A stretch of DNA of 64,000 nucleotides from NCBI GenBank assembly GCA_945869725.1, contig CAMBPO010000002.1, positions 28,634 to 92,633 of the forward strand, in the 5' to 3' direction. A model generated the notes under the pieces. That model was not told the origin of the DNA. It ran no database searches and was given only the letters and a program-made list of their open reading frames with translations. A program made the position numbers and the translations under genes. Shown one piece after another: positions 39,104 to 48,229 of this stretch. How positions within the stretch are numbered: position 1 is the stretch's first letter; each line of letters starts with the position of its first letter. The stretch comes from Klebsiella pneumoniae (GTDB lineage: Bacteria > Pseudomonadota > Gammaproteobacteria > Pseudomonadales > Pseudohongiellaceae).

Positions 39104-40572
39104 CAGATACGCCGGTTTCACTTTCTGTTTTCACCCAACTGCTGGAGCCAGCAGGCATCGCACCTGCACAAGACTTCGCCCAGTCAAGAGAACTGGTTTT
39201 CGAGAGCCTTCCGGATAGTCAGTTACGCAGCCGCATCCGCTTTGTAATCGATGCAAACGTTCGCTTCCGACCGTCGCAGGCAGATGAAGTTAAACGGTTG
39301 TTGCGCCACTGGCGTGCAGAGCTCTCGCCTACCATCGACGCTGGCGCGGATGATCTGATGGTGTCTGGTTTTGAAGACGATGAAGCGCTCAAGGATCTGG
39401 CATCAGAAGCCCCGATCATCCGCCTGGTAAACCATATGTTTGCGCGTGCGCTTGATCTGAATGCCAGCGATATTCACTTTGAACCGGGAGAAGAGTTTCT
39501 GGATGTACGCTGTCGGGTGGATGGCATCATGCAGCGGCTTGACCGGTTGCCAGCCCGAATCAGTATGGCGGTGGCATCGCGCCTTAAGTTAATGGCAAGA
39601 CTGGATATCGGTGAAAAGCGCCTGCCACAGGATGGACGTATCGACTATCGATTGGGCTCCAGAAATCTGGATATGCGAGTCTCTACACTGCCGGGTGTCC
39701 ACGGAGAGTCGATTGTGTTGCGTATTCTCGATCGCAGCGACACCGCCGTCAGCCTCCAGCAACTGGGCATGCCGCAGAATATTCTCTCGACCTATCAAAA
39801 TCTGATCAACCAGCCTCATGGCATGATTCTGATCACCGGACCTACCGGCAGCGGAAAAACAACAACGCTTTACGCCACCCTTGAGAAGATCAATAACCAG
39901 CGCAGCAAAATCATTACGGTTGAAGATCCTGTCGAGTATCAACTGGAAGGTGTGACGCAGATACAGGCGAACGCGGCGATCGGACTGAATTTTGCGGCTG
40001 GACTGCGCTCCATTGTCCGTCAGGATCCTGACGTGATCATGGTGGGTGAAATCCGCGACCACGAGACTGCGGATATTGCGATTGAATCGGCCTTGACCGG
40101 TCATCTGGTGTTTTCAACCCTGCACACAAATGATGCCGCAGCGGCCATTACGCGACTGCAGGACATGGGGGTTGAGTCCTATCTCATCAGCTCCAGTCTA
40201 TTGTGTATTCAGGCGCAGCGTCTGGTTCGCAGAATCTGTAATCATTGTGCCAAACCACACTCATTGACGCCGGATGAGGCGCAGGTACTGCAGGTCAACG
40301 CCCAGGACTACCCGCTGGCCCGCAAAGGTACGGGTTGCGAGCGGTGTGGTGAAACCGGTTACCGGGGTCGGATCGGACTTTATGAGCTGTTAGTCATGAG
40401 CGATACCATCCGCCACGAAATTGCCGTGGGAGCCGATGCCAATGTGATTCGGGCGCAGGCTATCCGAGAGGGGATGAAAACGCTGCGCGAAGATGCACTG
40501 GAGAAACTGGCCGCCGGGATGACCACACCAGAAGAAGTGGTGCGCGTCACACGTGCAGGTGCGGCGATATGA
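39100..40572 (+). CDS. gspE: type II secretion ATPase GspE
   Basis: Cytoplasmic hexameric ATPase that drives pseudopilus assembly. It has 490 residues from a GTG start overlapping the gspM stop (GTGA). Features: Walker A GPTGSGKTTT (about 246-255), Asp box EDPVEYQ, Walker B IMVGEIRD (about 312-319), His box HTNDAAAAITRLQDMG, and the tetracysteine zinc site formed by CNHC and CERC (about 384-412), typical of GspE/PilB. An N1E-like domain occupies the first 110 residues. Confidence 0.95.
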   Translation: MTDTPVSLSVFTQLLEPAGIAPAQDFAQSRELVFESLPDSQLRSRIRFVIDANVRFRPSQADEVKRLLRHWRAELSPTIDAGADDLMVSGFEDDEALKDLASEAPIIRLVNHMFARALDLNASDIHFEPGEEFLDVRCRVDGIMQRLDRLPARISMAVASRLKLMARLDIGEKRLPQDGRIDYRLGSRNLDMRVSTLPGVHGESIVLRILDRSDTAVSLQQLGMPQNILSTYQNLINQPHGMILITGPTGSGKTTTLYATLEKINNQRSKIITVEDPVEYQLEGVTQIQANAAIGLNFAAGLRSIVRQDPDVIMVGEIRDHETADIAIESALTGHLVFSTLHTNDAAAAITRLQDMGVESYLISSSLLCIQAQRLVRRICNHCAKPHSLTPDEAQVLQVNAQDYPLARKGTGCERCGETGYRGRIGLYELLVMSDTIRHEIAVGADANVIRAQAIREGMKTLREDALEKLAAGMTTPEEVVRVTRAGAAI

Positions 40573-41780
40573 GTTTGACGCATTTTTTGTATCAGGCTTT
40601 TGACAGCCAGGGGCAGACTCAGCACGGAGAAATCTCCGCCGAGTCAGAACGCGATGCGGTCCGTTTGTTACAGGCCCGTAAACTGACACCCGTCAAGCTG
40701 ACACTCACCCGGTACGAAACCCGTCAGGCCAGAACCCGATATGGCAAAGTAAAAACCTCTGATCTGATGGACTTTACGACGGGCCTGAGAACACTGGTGG
40801 ATGCCCGTGTTCCGCTGGATAAAGCCCTGCGTATGTTGGAAGGGATTACTGAATCAGCGGCCATGCAGACGCTGGTTGCCGGCTTACGGCGCGAAGTTAA
40901 GGAAGGCAAAAGTCTGGCGGATGCCATGGAGTCGCGCCCTGACGTGTTCTCCAGAATGTACGTCAACATTGTGCGCGCCGGAGAAGAAGGCGGCATTCTT
41001 CATCAGCTATTACCGGACCTAGCAGATTTTCTGGAAACCAGTTCACGCAACAGACAAGCCATTGTTGCTGCGATGGTTTACCCGATTGTGCTGTTGGTAA
41101 CCGGCATTGTGTCAGTTGCGCTGCTGCTTGTGTTTGTGATCCCTCAGTTTGCAGTGATGTTTGAGGATGCCGGGACGGACGTGCCGGGTTCTGCGGCTTT
41201 TCTATTGTCACTTAGCGCGTTTGTCAGCAACTGGGGCTGGCTGATGGTGCTGACAGTTGTGGCCATGATCGGCTGGTGGCAGTGGTTGGACAAGGATCCG
41301 CAACGCCGGCTGGCCAAACATGCTGCCTTGCTCAAAACACCACTGCTGGGGCAGTTTCTGTTGTTCCGCGACTGTGCGGTATTCGCACGGACGCTGGGCG
41401 CGTTGATGGCGGCAGGCATACCCTTGATTCGAGCGTTACGGGTGTCCCGTGAAGTGCTGGTAAACACAGAGCTGGCGAGGTTGCTGACTCAGGTTGAAGA
41501 AGATGTGCGCGGAGGCGCTGGGCTGGGCGCAGCACTCGAAAAGACCGGCGCCTTTCCGACACTGCTGCATCAACTGGTGAGTGTAGGTGAGGAGTCGGGG
41601 CGCACAGCCAGTATTCTTCTAAAGACCGCAGCGACCTTTGACCAGTCTGTCAAAAATCAGATGAACCGTCTTGTTGCCGCGCTGCAACCGGCATTGATTT
41701 TGTTGCTGGGTATCGCGGTGGGTGGCATCACAGTGACCATGTTGTCAGCGGTATTCAGCATGAATGCCGTGCAGTTCTGA
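40569..41780 (+). CDS. gspF: type II secretion inner-membrane platform protein GspF
   Basis: Polytopic platform protein of the secretion system, 403 residues. Two homologous cytoplasmic T2SSF domains (about 68-190 and 272-393) are separated by helices (about 167-190 and 220-245), with a last helix at 372-400. Typical segments are DFTTGLRTLVDARVPLDKALRML and FARTLGALMAAGIPLIRALRVSREV. The ATG overlaps the gspE stop by four bases. Confidence 0.94.
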   Translation: MSLTHFLYQAFDSQGQTQHGEISAESERDAVRLLQARKLTPVKLTLTRYETRQARTRYGKVKTSDLMDFTTGLRTLVDARVPLDKALRMLEGITESAAMQTLVAGLRREVKEGKSLADAMESRPDVFSRMYVNIVRAGEEGGILHQLLPDLADFLETSSRNRQAIVAAMVYPIVLLVTGIVSVALLLVFVIPQFAVMFEDAGTDVPGSAAFLLSLSAFVSNWGWLMVLTVVAMIGWWQWLDKDPQRRLAKHAALLKTPLLGQFLLFRDCAVFARTLGALMAAGIPLIRALRVSREVLVNTELARLLTQVEEDVRGGAGLGAALEKTGAFPTLLHQLVSVGEESGRTASILLKTAATFDQSVKNQMNRLVAALQPALILLLGIAVGGITVTMLSAVFSMNAVQF

Positions 41781-41864
41781 TCAGCGTTGTTATCCGAAGG
41801 GCAACGACAAAAAAGTACATGTGCCAAACCAGCAAAAGGTTATGCACACAGAGGAGTAAACAAG

Positions 41865-43973
41865 GTGAAAGGAACGCTCAAGAACATAAGCCTTCTGGGG
41901 CTGGTAATCAGTCTGACGTCCTGCGCAGCGTTCACTGCCGGCCAGGGCACCAGTGTGCCGGAGTTAGAGCCCCGGCAGTCAGCGGCGTCAGATTCCCGCG
42001 GCATTGAGTCCCGGATTGACCCGCTGGGGCTAGACAACAACCCGTCGGATAATGAGCGGGTTGCCCTGATCGAAGAGATCAACAGAGATGGTCGTCCCTC
42101 GGGTATTCAGCCTTACCGCGAACCCGCTCCAAGACCTGTTCAGACGCCATCGGAAGATATTGTTGCGCTAAACTACGAGCAGGCAGACCTGCGCGACATA
42201 CTGACAGAGATGGCTGACACTCTGGATATTTCCATGGTGATTGATCCCACCATCGCAGACCGTGTCAGTTTAAGGACGGCGCAAAACCGACCTTTAAGTT
42301 ATGACGACATCTGGCCCCTGCTGCGGTTACTGGTGCGCGAAAATGGCATTCTGCTGGAGCAGGTCGGCAATGTCTGGTATGCCCGTAAAGCGGTCACCAA
42401 TGTGCCATTAGAAATTACAACACCCGATGTCAGCGGTGTTGCGTCGCGAGTGATGCAGATTACCCCGCTGACACATGTTTCATCAGCATCCGCGATTGAA
42501 TTGCTCGCGCCCCTGTTACAACCCGATGGCACAGTGACACGCATTGCAAACAGCAACACGGTTGCGGTCACGGCAACGCCATCGCAATTGAACAGAATTA
42601 ACGAGCTGCTGGATCTGATCGATGATGACCCCTTCCAGAGTCAGGGCATTCAGCTGTATCCACTGACCCATGCCAGCGCCACCGACGTTGCCCAAGAGCT
42701 CAAGGATCTGCTTATCCTGATTGAAGGCCCATCGCCTGCCTACCAGGTTCAAGGTCTGGATCGCATTAATGCGTTGTTGGTGACTGCCCCCGCTTCACGC
42801 GGGTTTGATGAAATCACACGCTGGATCCGCATTCTTGATGCAGATCGGCAAGAGCAGGCGGAACAGCTGTTTCAATACCGGGTAAAAAATCTCAATGCGG
42901 TCGATCTTGCCACCACCCTGGGCGAGGTATTTCAGCGTGAAGACAGCGCAGAGCCCGGTGACTTGTTGACCGACACCCTGCAGTTGGTCGATCTGGCCAA
43001 TCCGCTTGTTACAACCAGCGAGCCGCCGGCCACGATGGTGAGCGCAAATACTGGCGGTTTCAGTGTTGCGATCTCAGCCAACATACAGGTGACCATCGTC
43101 GCTGACGAATCCACCAACAGCCTGCTGATCCGCGCTAATCCGCGCGATTACCGTCAATTGCTGGCAACGATCAGTCAATTGGATGTGGCGCCCTTGCAGG
43201 TGATGATCAACGCAGTGATTGCTCAGATTGTGCTCAGCGAGGATTCTTCGTTTGGCGTCGATTGGTCGCGGGTGCTTGAGAATGCCGGGGTGGGCACCGC
43301 AACCAATGTCAGCACCGGATTCCTGCCAACAACCGGCCTTGGAGGACTCTTGTTCAACCGCGCGTTTATTGACGGGGCCGCAAGAGTTGATGCAACCCTG
43401 GAGGCCATCGCAGTCAACAATGATGTCCGATTGCTGGCGCGACCGTCGTTGACCGTCATTAACAACATGGAGGGGTTGATCCGTATCGGAGCTGAAGTGC
43501 CGGTGCAGCTTGGTGAAACGATTGGTGTGGGCGGGTCTTCAACCACCAATATCCAGTACCGCCCGACCGGTATTGAACTTAACATTACCCCACGCATCAA
43601 CGTTGATGGTGTTGTAAACCTCACCATACGCCAGGAGTTATCCTCTGTCTCCGAGTCTTCAGGGGTGGGCAACAACCCGATATTTGAAAATCAGGAAATT
43701 GAAACAACGGTTGTTGTGCGCGATGGCGAAAATGTGGTTCTGGGTGGGCTCATTCAAAGTTCGAATAATGCCTTTAACACCGGAGTTCCCTATTTGAACA
43801 GGGTGCCGGGCCTGGGTCGACTGTTCAGTTATCAACGGGATAACGACGAGCGCCGCGAGCTGTTTATTGTTCTGCGCCCGGAGATCGTCAACCTGGATTC
43901 CCAGACCAATGACAATTTTCGGGCAATACTCAGTCGATTTGAAATGGCGGCAGATCTGATCGACGGTCAATAA
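41865..43973 (+). CDS. gspD: type II secretion outer-membrane secretin GspD
   Basis: Outer-membrane secretin forming the exit pore. I take the GTG at 41865, eight bases after GAGGAG, giving 702 residues starting MKGTLKNISLLGLVISLTSC, a lipoprotein-type signal with the lipobox Cys at about residue 20. An upstream in-frame ATG (41787) would hide this signal. N0, N1 and N2 domains (about 105-430) precede the secretin core, with EVPVQLGETIGVGG and the C-terminal VPYLNRVPGLGRLFSYQRDN-REELFIVLRPEIV blocks. A predicted lipidated secretin may need no separate pilotin. Confidence 0.93.
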   Translation: MKGTLKNISLLGLVISLTSCAAFTAGQGTSVPELEPRQSAASDSRGIESRIDPLGLDNNPSDNERVALIEEINRDGRPSGIQPYREPAPRPVQTPSEDIVALNYEQADLRDILTEMADTLDISMVIDPTIADRVSLRTAQNRPLSYDDIWPLLRLLVRENGILLEQVGNVWYARKAVTNVPLEITTPDVSGVASRVMQITPLTHVSSASAIELLAPLLQPDGTVTRIANSNTVAVTATPSQLNRINELLDLIDDDPFQSQGIQLYPLTHASATDVAQELKDLLILIEGPSPAYQVQGLDRINALLVTAPASRGFDEITRWIRILDADRQEQAEQLFQYRVKNLNAVDLATTLGEVFQREDSAEPGDLLTDTLQLVDLANPLVTTSEPPATMVSANTGGFSVAISANIQVTIVADESTNSLLIRANPRDYRQLLATISQLDVAPLQVMINAVIAQIVLSEDSSFGVDWSRVLENAGVGTATNVSTGFLPTTGLGGLLFNRAFIDGAARVDATLEAIAVNNDVRLLARPSLTVINNMEGLIRIGAEVPVQLGETIGVGGSSTTNIQYRPTGIELNITPRINVDGVVNLTIRQELSSVSESSGVGNNPIFENQEIETTVVVRDGENVVLGGLIQSSNNAFNTGVPYLNRVPGLGRLFSYQRDNDERRELFIVLRPEIVNLDSQTNDNFRAILSRFEMAADLIDGQ

Positions 43974-44016
43974 CAAACAACGAGCGACAGCGATGCTGTC
44001 CACAGAGGATAAACAC

Positions 44017-44424
44017 ATGAACAGGTTCACCCGACCACACACGGCCCGAGGCTTCACCATTATTGAACTGCTGATTGTGATGGCGATTCTTGCCATGCTG
44101 GCAGTGATGGTGGCGCCCAATTTGTTTAATCAGGCAGACAGCGCGCGCCGGGATGCCGTGTTATCGCAAATTTCTTCCTTGGGCAGCGCGCTGGACGCCT
44201 ACCGTCTGGACATGGGGCAATATCCGGATGACCTCGAACAGTTGGTAACCAGCAGCAGCGGCCGGGCATCGTGGAACGGCCCGTATCTGCGCGGCGATGT
44301 GCCAATGGATCCTTGGGGTAATGCCTATGTGTATGACAGCGACGGCCGCAGCTTTACTCTGATGTCATACGGTGCAGATGGCCGCGAAGGCGGAGAGGGC
44401 AATGACGCGGATATCGGCGGCTAA
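44017..44424 (+). CDS. gspG: major pseudopilin GspG
   Basis: Major pseudopilin of type II secretion, 135 residues from the ATG at 44017 (AGAGGA upstream). The prepilin site is G-FTIIELLIVMAILAM (Glu5 present), followed by a C-terminal region with GQYPDDLEQLV, DPWGNAYVY and DGREGGEGNDADIGG, the calcium-binding GspG signature. It is cleaved and methylated by a prepilin peptidase that is not in this window. Confidence 0.95.
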   Translation: MNRFTRPHTARGFTIIELLIVMAILAMLAVMVAPNLFNQADSARRDAVLSQISSLGSALDAYRLDMGQYPDDLEQLVTSSSGRASWNGPYLRGDVPMDPWGNAYVYDSDGRSFTLMSYGADGREGGEGNDADIGG

Positions 44425-44890
44425 GGCAATGCTGCAGCGGGGTTTCACCTTGCTGGAATTGCTACTGGTGCTTGGAATACTGGGCATGTTGGCCACACTG
44501 GCGCTGCCGGCGCTGCGCTCGCTGGACGCTCCGGGGTTCAATGCTCAGGTCAGGCAGGCCACCGGGATGCTCAACAATGCCAGACGCATGGCCGTTGTTC
44601 AGGGGCAGACAACCCGGGTTGAATTCGAGATGGCGGACGCCAATTTGCGGGTGGGCGACGATGACGGTTTACCCTCAACTCAGGCTAGTCTCTGGCGCAC
44701 TAAAAACCTGGAGCTGTGGTATGCCAGCAGTACACAATCGAGCCAGCGTGTTGATGAGCGACTGGTGATCAGTTTTTTCCCGGAAGGTGGCAGCACTGGC
44801 GGGGAATTGATTTTCAGACAAAATGACCGGGAGCGTGTTGTTGAAATCGATCCCTTCTCAGGCAGGGTCAGCATTCACGATGAGCCATAA
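44402..44890 (+). CDS. gspH: minor pseudopilin GspH
   Basis: 162 residues from the ATG at 44402, which has GGAGAGGG just upstream and overlaps gspG by 23 bases; an ATG at 44429 gives a very short leader. Prepilin motif RGFTLLELLLVLGILGMLATLA is followed by a beta-rich domain. The C-terminal LIFRQNDRERVVEIDPFSGRV fits GspH. Identification is by order and the type III leader. Confidence 0.85.
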   Translation: MTRISAAKAMLQRGFTLLELLLVLGILGMLATLALPALRSLDAPGFNAQVRQATGMLNNARRMAVVQGQTTRVEFEMADANLRVGDDDGLPSTQASLWRTKNLELWYASSTQSSQRVDERLVISFFPEGGSTGGELIFRQNDRERVVEIDPFSGRVSIHDEP

Positions 44891-45272
44891 GCCGCACTAT
44901 CCACAGGTTTATCGCGGTTTCACCTTGCTGGAGGTGATGATTGCACTGACGATCACCGCCATGGTGATGGGCGGATTGTTTACATTATCGGCGGGCAGCA
45001 AACAATTGGCATTCAGGGCTCAGCAGAGTTTGCAGAACAGCACGGCCGCGCGTGCTGCGGTTAACGAAGCCTTGCTCGACAATGAGTTCCGTGATCTTGA
45101 GCCCGCGATGCTAAGCGATCGCTACACAATCGAAGGCATGGATGTACTCCCGGACGCCGAGCGTCGAACGGCGCCGATGAGCGACCTGCTGCAATTGTAT
45201 GAAATCCGCGATTCCCAAACGGGTGAAACCATCGAGGCGGTTCGCTGGATACGCGCCGATCTGCCGCGATGA
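44880..45272 (+). CDS. gspI: minor pseudopilin GspI
   Basis: 130 residues from the ATG at 44880, overlapping the gspH stop. Prepilin motif YRGFTLLEVMIALTITAMVMG (Glu5 present) and a short C-terminal domain with the pattern seen in GspI. With GspJ and GspK it should form the pseudopilus tip. Confidence 0.85.
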   Translation: MSHKPHYPQVYRGFTLLEVMIALTITAMVMGGLFTLSAGSKQLAFRAQQSLQNSTAARAAVNEALLDNEFRDLEPAMLSDRYTIEGMDVLPDAERRTAPMSDLLQLYEIRDSQTGETIEAVRWIRADLPR

Positions 45273-45928
45273 ACAGGTCAAAGCAGTGCCACCGTGGATT
45301 TACCCTGCTTGAAATCCTGATTGCTTTGTCGCTGACAGCCATGTTGCTCAGTATGTTGACCGCGGGCGTTTATGGTGTGGTGCGCGACTGGGACAACAAT
45401 GCAGAAGGCCTTGAGCGAACGTTGGACCAAAGCACGGCGCTGTTGCAGCTCGAGCGAGCACTGCAAGGCGCTTTCCCGCACAGTTTCCGCAATCTCGATA
45501 CTCTGGGGCGGGAGGTGTATTTCGACGGGCGAAGTGACGAATTGGCCTGGGTATCAACCGTTTCTCCGCAGCGTAATCCCGGGCTGACGGCCTGGCGCCT
45601 GGTTAACGTCGATGACGAAGGTGTTTATCTGCAACTGGCTCCTGCGCTCAGTGACCACCCGGGGCAAAGGCTGCTGGATGCCGAGTCGGTGTTGCTTATC
45701 AGCGGGTATCAGGCAGAGTTTTCCTATCTGTTTGAGGATCTTGAGTTTGAACGCCGCTGGCGGGATGAATGGGATGGCGCCCTGCTGCAATCATTGCCAA
45801 TGGCCGTGCACATCCGCCTGACCCGGATCGATAGCCGCGCGGATGACACTGGTGACGTAATTGATGTCATCACCCCGATACTCAGCACACAGCACCGCAC
45901 CATTCAGCCCACGCAGGGGACTTTGTAA
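45269..45928 (+). CDS. gspJ: minor pseudopilin GspJ
   Basis: 219 residues, start ATG overlapping the gspI stop (ATGA). Prepilin motif HRGFTLLEILIALSLTAMLL, then a beta-rich domain. The VYGVVRDWDNNAEGLERTLDQ segment and overall length fit GspJ. Tip component together with GspI and GspK. Confidence 0.87.
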   Translation: MNRSKQCHRGFTLLEILIALSLTAMLLSMLTAGVYGVVRDWDNNAEGLERTLDQSTALLQLERALQGAFPHSFRNLDTLGREVYFDGRSDELAWVSTVSPQRNPGLTAWRLVNVDDEGVYLQLAPALSDHPGQRLLDAESVLLISGYQAEFSYLFEDLEFERRWRDEWDGALLQSLPMAVHIRLTRIDSRADDTGDVIDVITPILSTQHRTIQPTQGTL

Positions 45929-46977
45929 TGAAGCAGCATTCCCAGCGCGGCGTTGTGTTGATTATGGTGCTGTGGACGGCCATAGTGCTTACCGTGCTGG
46001 TGACAGTACTGGCAGCCAATATCCGTTTATCTGCCAACACCGCGTTGCATCATCGCACCGGGACGCTGGCGCACGCTCAACTGATGGGTGCTGTGCGTAA
46101 AGCTGAAATGGAACTGATGATGGAAAGCATGCCTGTACCGTTGGGCGTGCTGGACAACATCGATGATGACGAGCTGCAGCGCATTCCAGCCTTCCGTTTT
46201 AATGGACAGGCACTGAGCCTGCATTACGCGGCAGATGAAAACGTGCGTATCCGTATATATGACCACGCGGGCAAAATAAATCTGAATCGTATCGATCGCT
46301 CGCGCCTGCAACAGGTCATCGAAAAACAACTGGGCGGGGAGGATGCTGACCCCAGACAGGTACAGGAATTGTTGGCAGCGTGGTCAGACTGGACCGATCT
46401 GAACGATGTGCCTGATTCTTTAGGGGCAGAGGACGAAACGTATCTGGAGCTGGACCCGCCGTACACCACGCGCAATAACGCGGAACTCGATTCGGTTGAG
46501 GAGTTGCGATTGATACGCGGTTTTGATGAGCTGTTTGGTGATCTTAATCTTGAAGCGGCATTTACCATCTATGGAAACTCATCTGCGGTCAATCCAAATC
46601 TTGCCACACGTGAAGCCCTGATGTTGTTGCCGGGCATGACCCTAGAAGCAGTCGAGGCGATCTTTGCGCTGCGCGAACAACGCGACATTCAAACCATCAA
46701 TGAGTTGGGAGAATGGATTCCGGTTGAAGTCATGGTGGAAATTTCACCTTGGCTGGGACTCAATACCTCCAGTTTTTATTCGATTTACGCCTACACTGGC
46801 GACGATAACGACGATAACGACGATGGCGATGATCCGGCAACACAGGCGTTTATGCAGGTGATTGAGGTGCGATCGTTCAGTACCCTGCCCCGGGTTTACA
46901 TGGTACATCCGTACGCACAGCTGCCGGATTATTCTCCGCCCGGCGTGGATATTGGCCTATTGCCACCGCTGACCTGA
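45928..46977 (+). CDS. gspK: minor pseudopilin GspK
   Basis: 349 residues, start ATG overlapping the gspJ stop (TAATG). The leader GVVLIMVLWTAIVLTVLVTVLA lacks Glu5, the usual trait of GspK. The core contains VRIRIYDHAGKINLNRIDRSRL and WSDWTDLNDVPDSLGAED, standard GspK blocks that cap the pseudopilus. Near the C-terminus (about 290-302) a strongly acidic run of Asp and Asn is encoded by short direct repeats. Confidence 0.92.
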   Translation: MKQHSQRGVVLIMVLWTAIVLTVLVTVLAANIRLSANTALHHRTGTLAHAQLMGAVRKAEMELMMESMPVPLGVLDNIDDDELQRIPAFRFNGQALSLHYAADENVRIRIYDHAGKINLNRIDRSRLQQVIEKQLGGEDADPRQVQELLAAWSDWTDLNDVPDSLGAEDETYLELDPPYTTRNNAELDSVEELRLIRGFDELFGDLNLEAAFTIYGNSSAVNPNLATREALMLLPGMTLEAVEAIFALREQRDIQTINELGEWIPVEVMVEISPWLGLNTSSFYSIYAYTGDDNDDNDDGDDPATQAFMQVIEVRSFSTLPRVYMVHPYAQLPDYSPPGVDIGLLPPLT

Positions 46978-46983
46978 GCGCAG

Positions 46984-47020
46984 GGAAAAGCCGCTTTCAC
47001 CGTCCACGCTCATCGGGCTT
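46984..47020. terminator. weak hairpin between convergent gspK and wzt
   Basis: Arms AAAAGCC and GGCTTTT with a long loop, followed by T on one side, between the convergent gspK and wzt genes. Energetically weak. Confidence 0.35.
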
Positions 47021-47022
47021 TT

Positions 47023-48228
47023 TCAGTTGTGTTTGACTGACCAGCTCGATGCCATCACAAAAGATCCCTCACCCTTATTGGCGGTGATTTTAACTTCCTT
47101 ACTGAGCTTGGTTTCGTACCACAACAGGCCGCTTTCATCGGCAACACCGCCCAGCAAATGAAACGCGCCCATGCGCATGGCCATAGCCTGGAGCCTGACC
47201 TGCACAGTGATGATTTCCCCTTGCCGGAACGGGCCGTTTTCGACTTCCGGACGCTCGGTGGCAAGGTATGAAGACATCACCATATCAAGGTCTTTCATCA
47301 TCGCAAACCCGAAATAACAACGCACATTGTCGTTGAGCATTTCGACCTGCATTTCCAGAATAATGTTTTGCAGGGGTGATACCGAGTCAATCACCTTGCC
47401 CTCTGCATCCAACACCCGGGCATAAAGGATACGGCAGTCTTTAGCATTTGCCGATGCTGCCGAGTCATGCACCTGCACCTGTTCCTGAACCTTGGTATAG
47501 ACGCGCTGGCTGTTGCAATAATCCTCGTAATGCGCAACAACTTCCTCGCTTTTGCCCATCTCGCGAATACGGCCGCGCTCCAGCCAGATGGCGGTATCAC
47601 ACAGCTCCTGCACGTGGTACATGGAGTGGCTGCAGAACACCATGGTCTTCTGTTGCTGGCGGAATTCATTCATGCGCCGCACGCATTTTTTCTGAAATGC
47701 AATGTCACCGACGGACAAAGCCTCATCAATGACCAGCACATCAGGACGCACCATGGTGGCAATTGAAAATGCCAGCCGCACGTACATTCCGGAGGAGTAG
47801 GTTTTTACCGGCTGATCAATAAAATCGCGCAGCTCGGAGAACTCGATGATGTCGTTTTCCAGGCTGACGATGTCGTCATCAGGGACGCCGAGCAACGACG
47901 CGTTCAGATATATATTGCGCCGTCCGCTGAACTCCGGGTGAAAACCCGCTCCCAGTTCCAGCAGCGCTGCCACCTGCCCTTTGATGCTGATGCTGCCTGC
48001 GCTAGGCTCAAGCGTACCCACCAGCAGCTTCATCAAGGTGGATTTTCCCGCACCATTGTCGCCAATGATGCCAAGACTTTTGCCTTCCAGCACGTTAAAG
48101 GACACGTCATGCAAGGCTTCAAACACACGGTGTCGCGGTTTACGCAGCAACAGTTCAAGCAAACGATCCTGCGGCCGGGCGTAGAGGCGGAAGTTTTTAT
48201 GCAGGTTTTCAACGGAGATACTGAACAT
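47023..48228 (-). CDS. wzt: polysaccharide ABC exporter ATP-binding protein Wzt
   Basis: ATPase of an O-antigen or capsule-type polysaccharide exporter. From the ATG at 48228 it has 401 residues. Walker A is GDNGAGKSTLM (about 58-68), the signature YSSGMYVRLAFSIA (about 145-158) and Walker B VLVIDEALSVGD. The C-terminal 150 residues form a Wzt-type carbohydrate-binding extension, which in known systems recognises a terminal modification on the chain. An upstream start would run through wzm. It lies one base after the wzm stop. Confidence 0.9.
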   Translation of the reverse strand: MFSISVENLHKNFRLYARPQDRLLELLLRKPRHRVFEALHDVSFNVLEGKSLGIIGDNGAGKSTLMKLLVGTLEPSAGSISIKGQVAALLELGAGFHPEFSGRRNIYLNASLLGVPDDDIVSLENDIIEFSELRDFIDQPVKTYSSGMYVRLAFSIATMVRPDVLVIDEALSVGDIAFQKKCVRRMNEFRQQQKTMVFCSHSMYHVQELCDTAIWLERGRIREMGKSEEVVAHYEDYCNSQRVYTKVQEQVQVHDSAASANAKDCRILYARVLDAEGKVIDSVSPLQNIILEMQVEMLNDNVRCYFGFAMMKDLDMVMSSYLATERPEVENGPFRQGEIITVQVRLQAMAMRMGAFHLLGGVADESGLLWYETKLSKEVKITANKGEGSFVMASSWSVKHN

Positions 48229-48229
48229 G

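Noticed and set aside
39589-40104. 171-codon minus-strand frame inside gspE
   Set aside because: It is a shadow of the GspE ATPase core.
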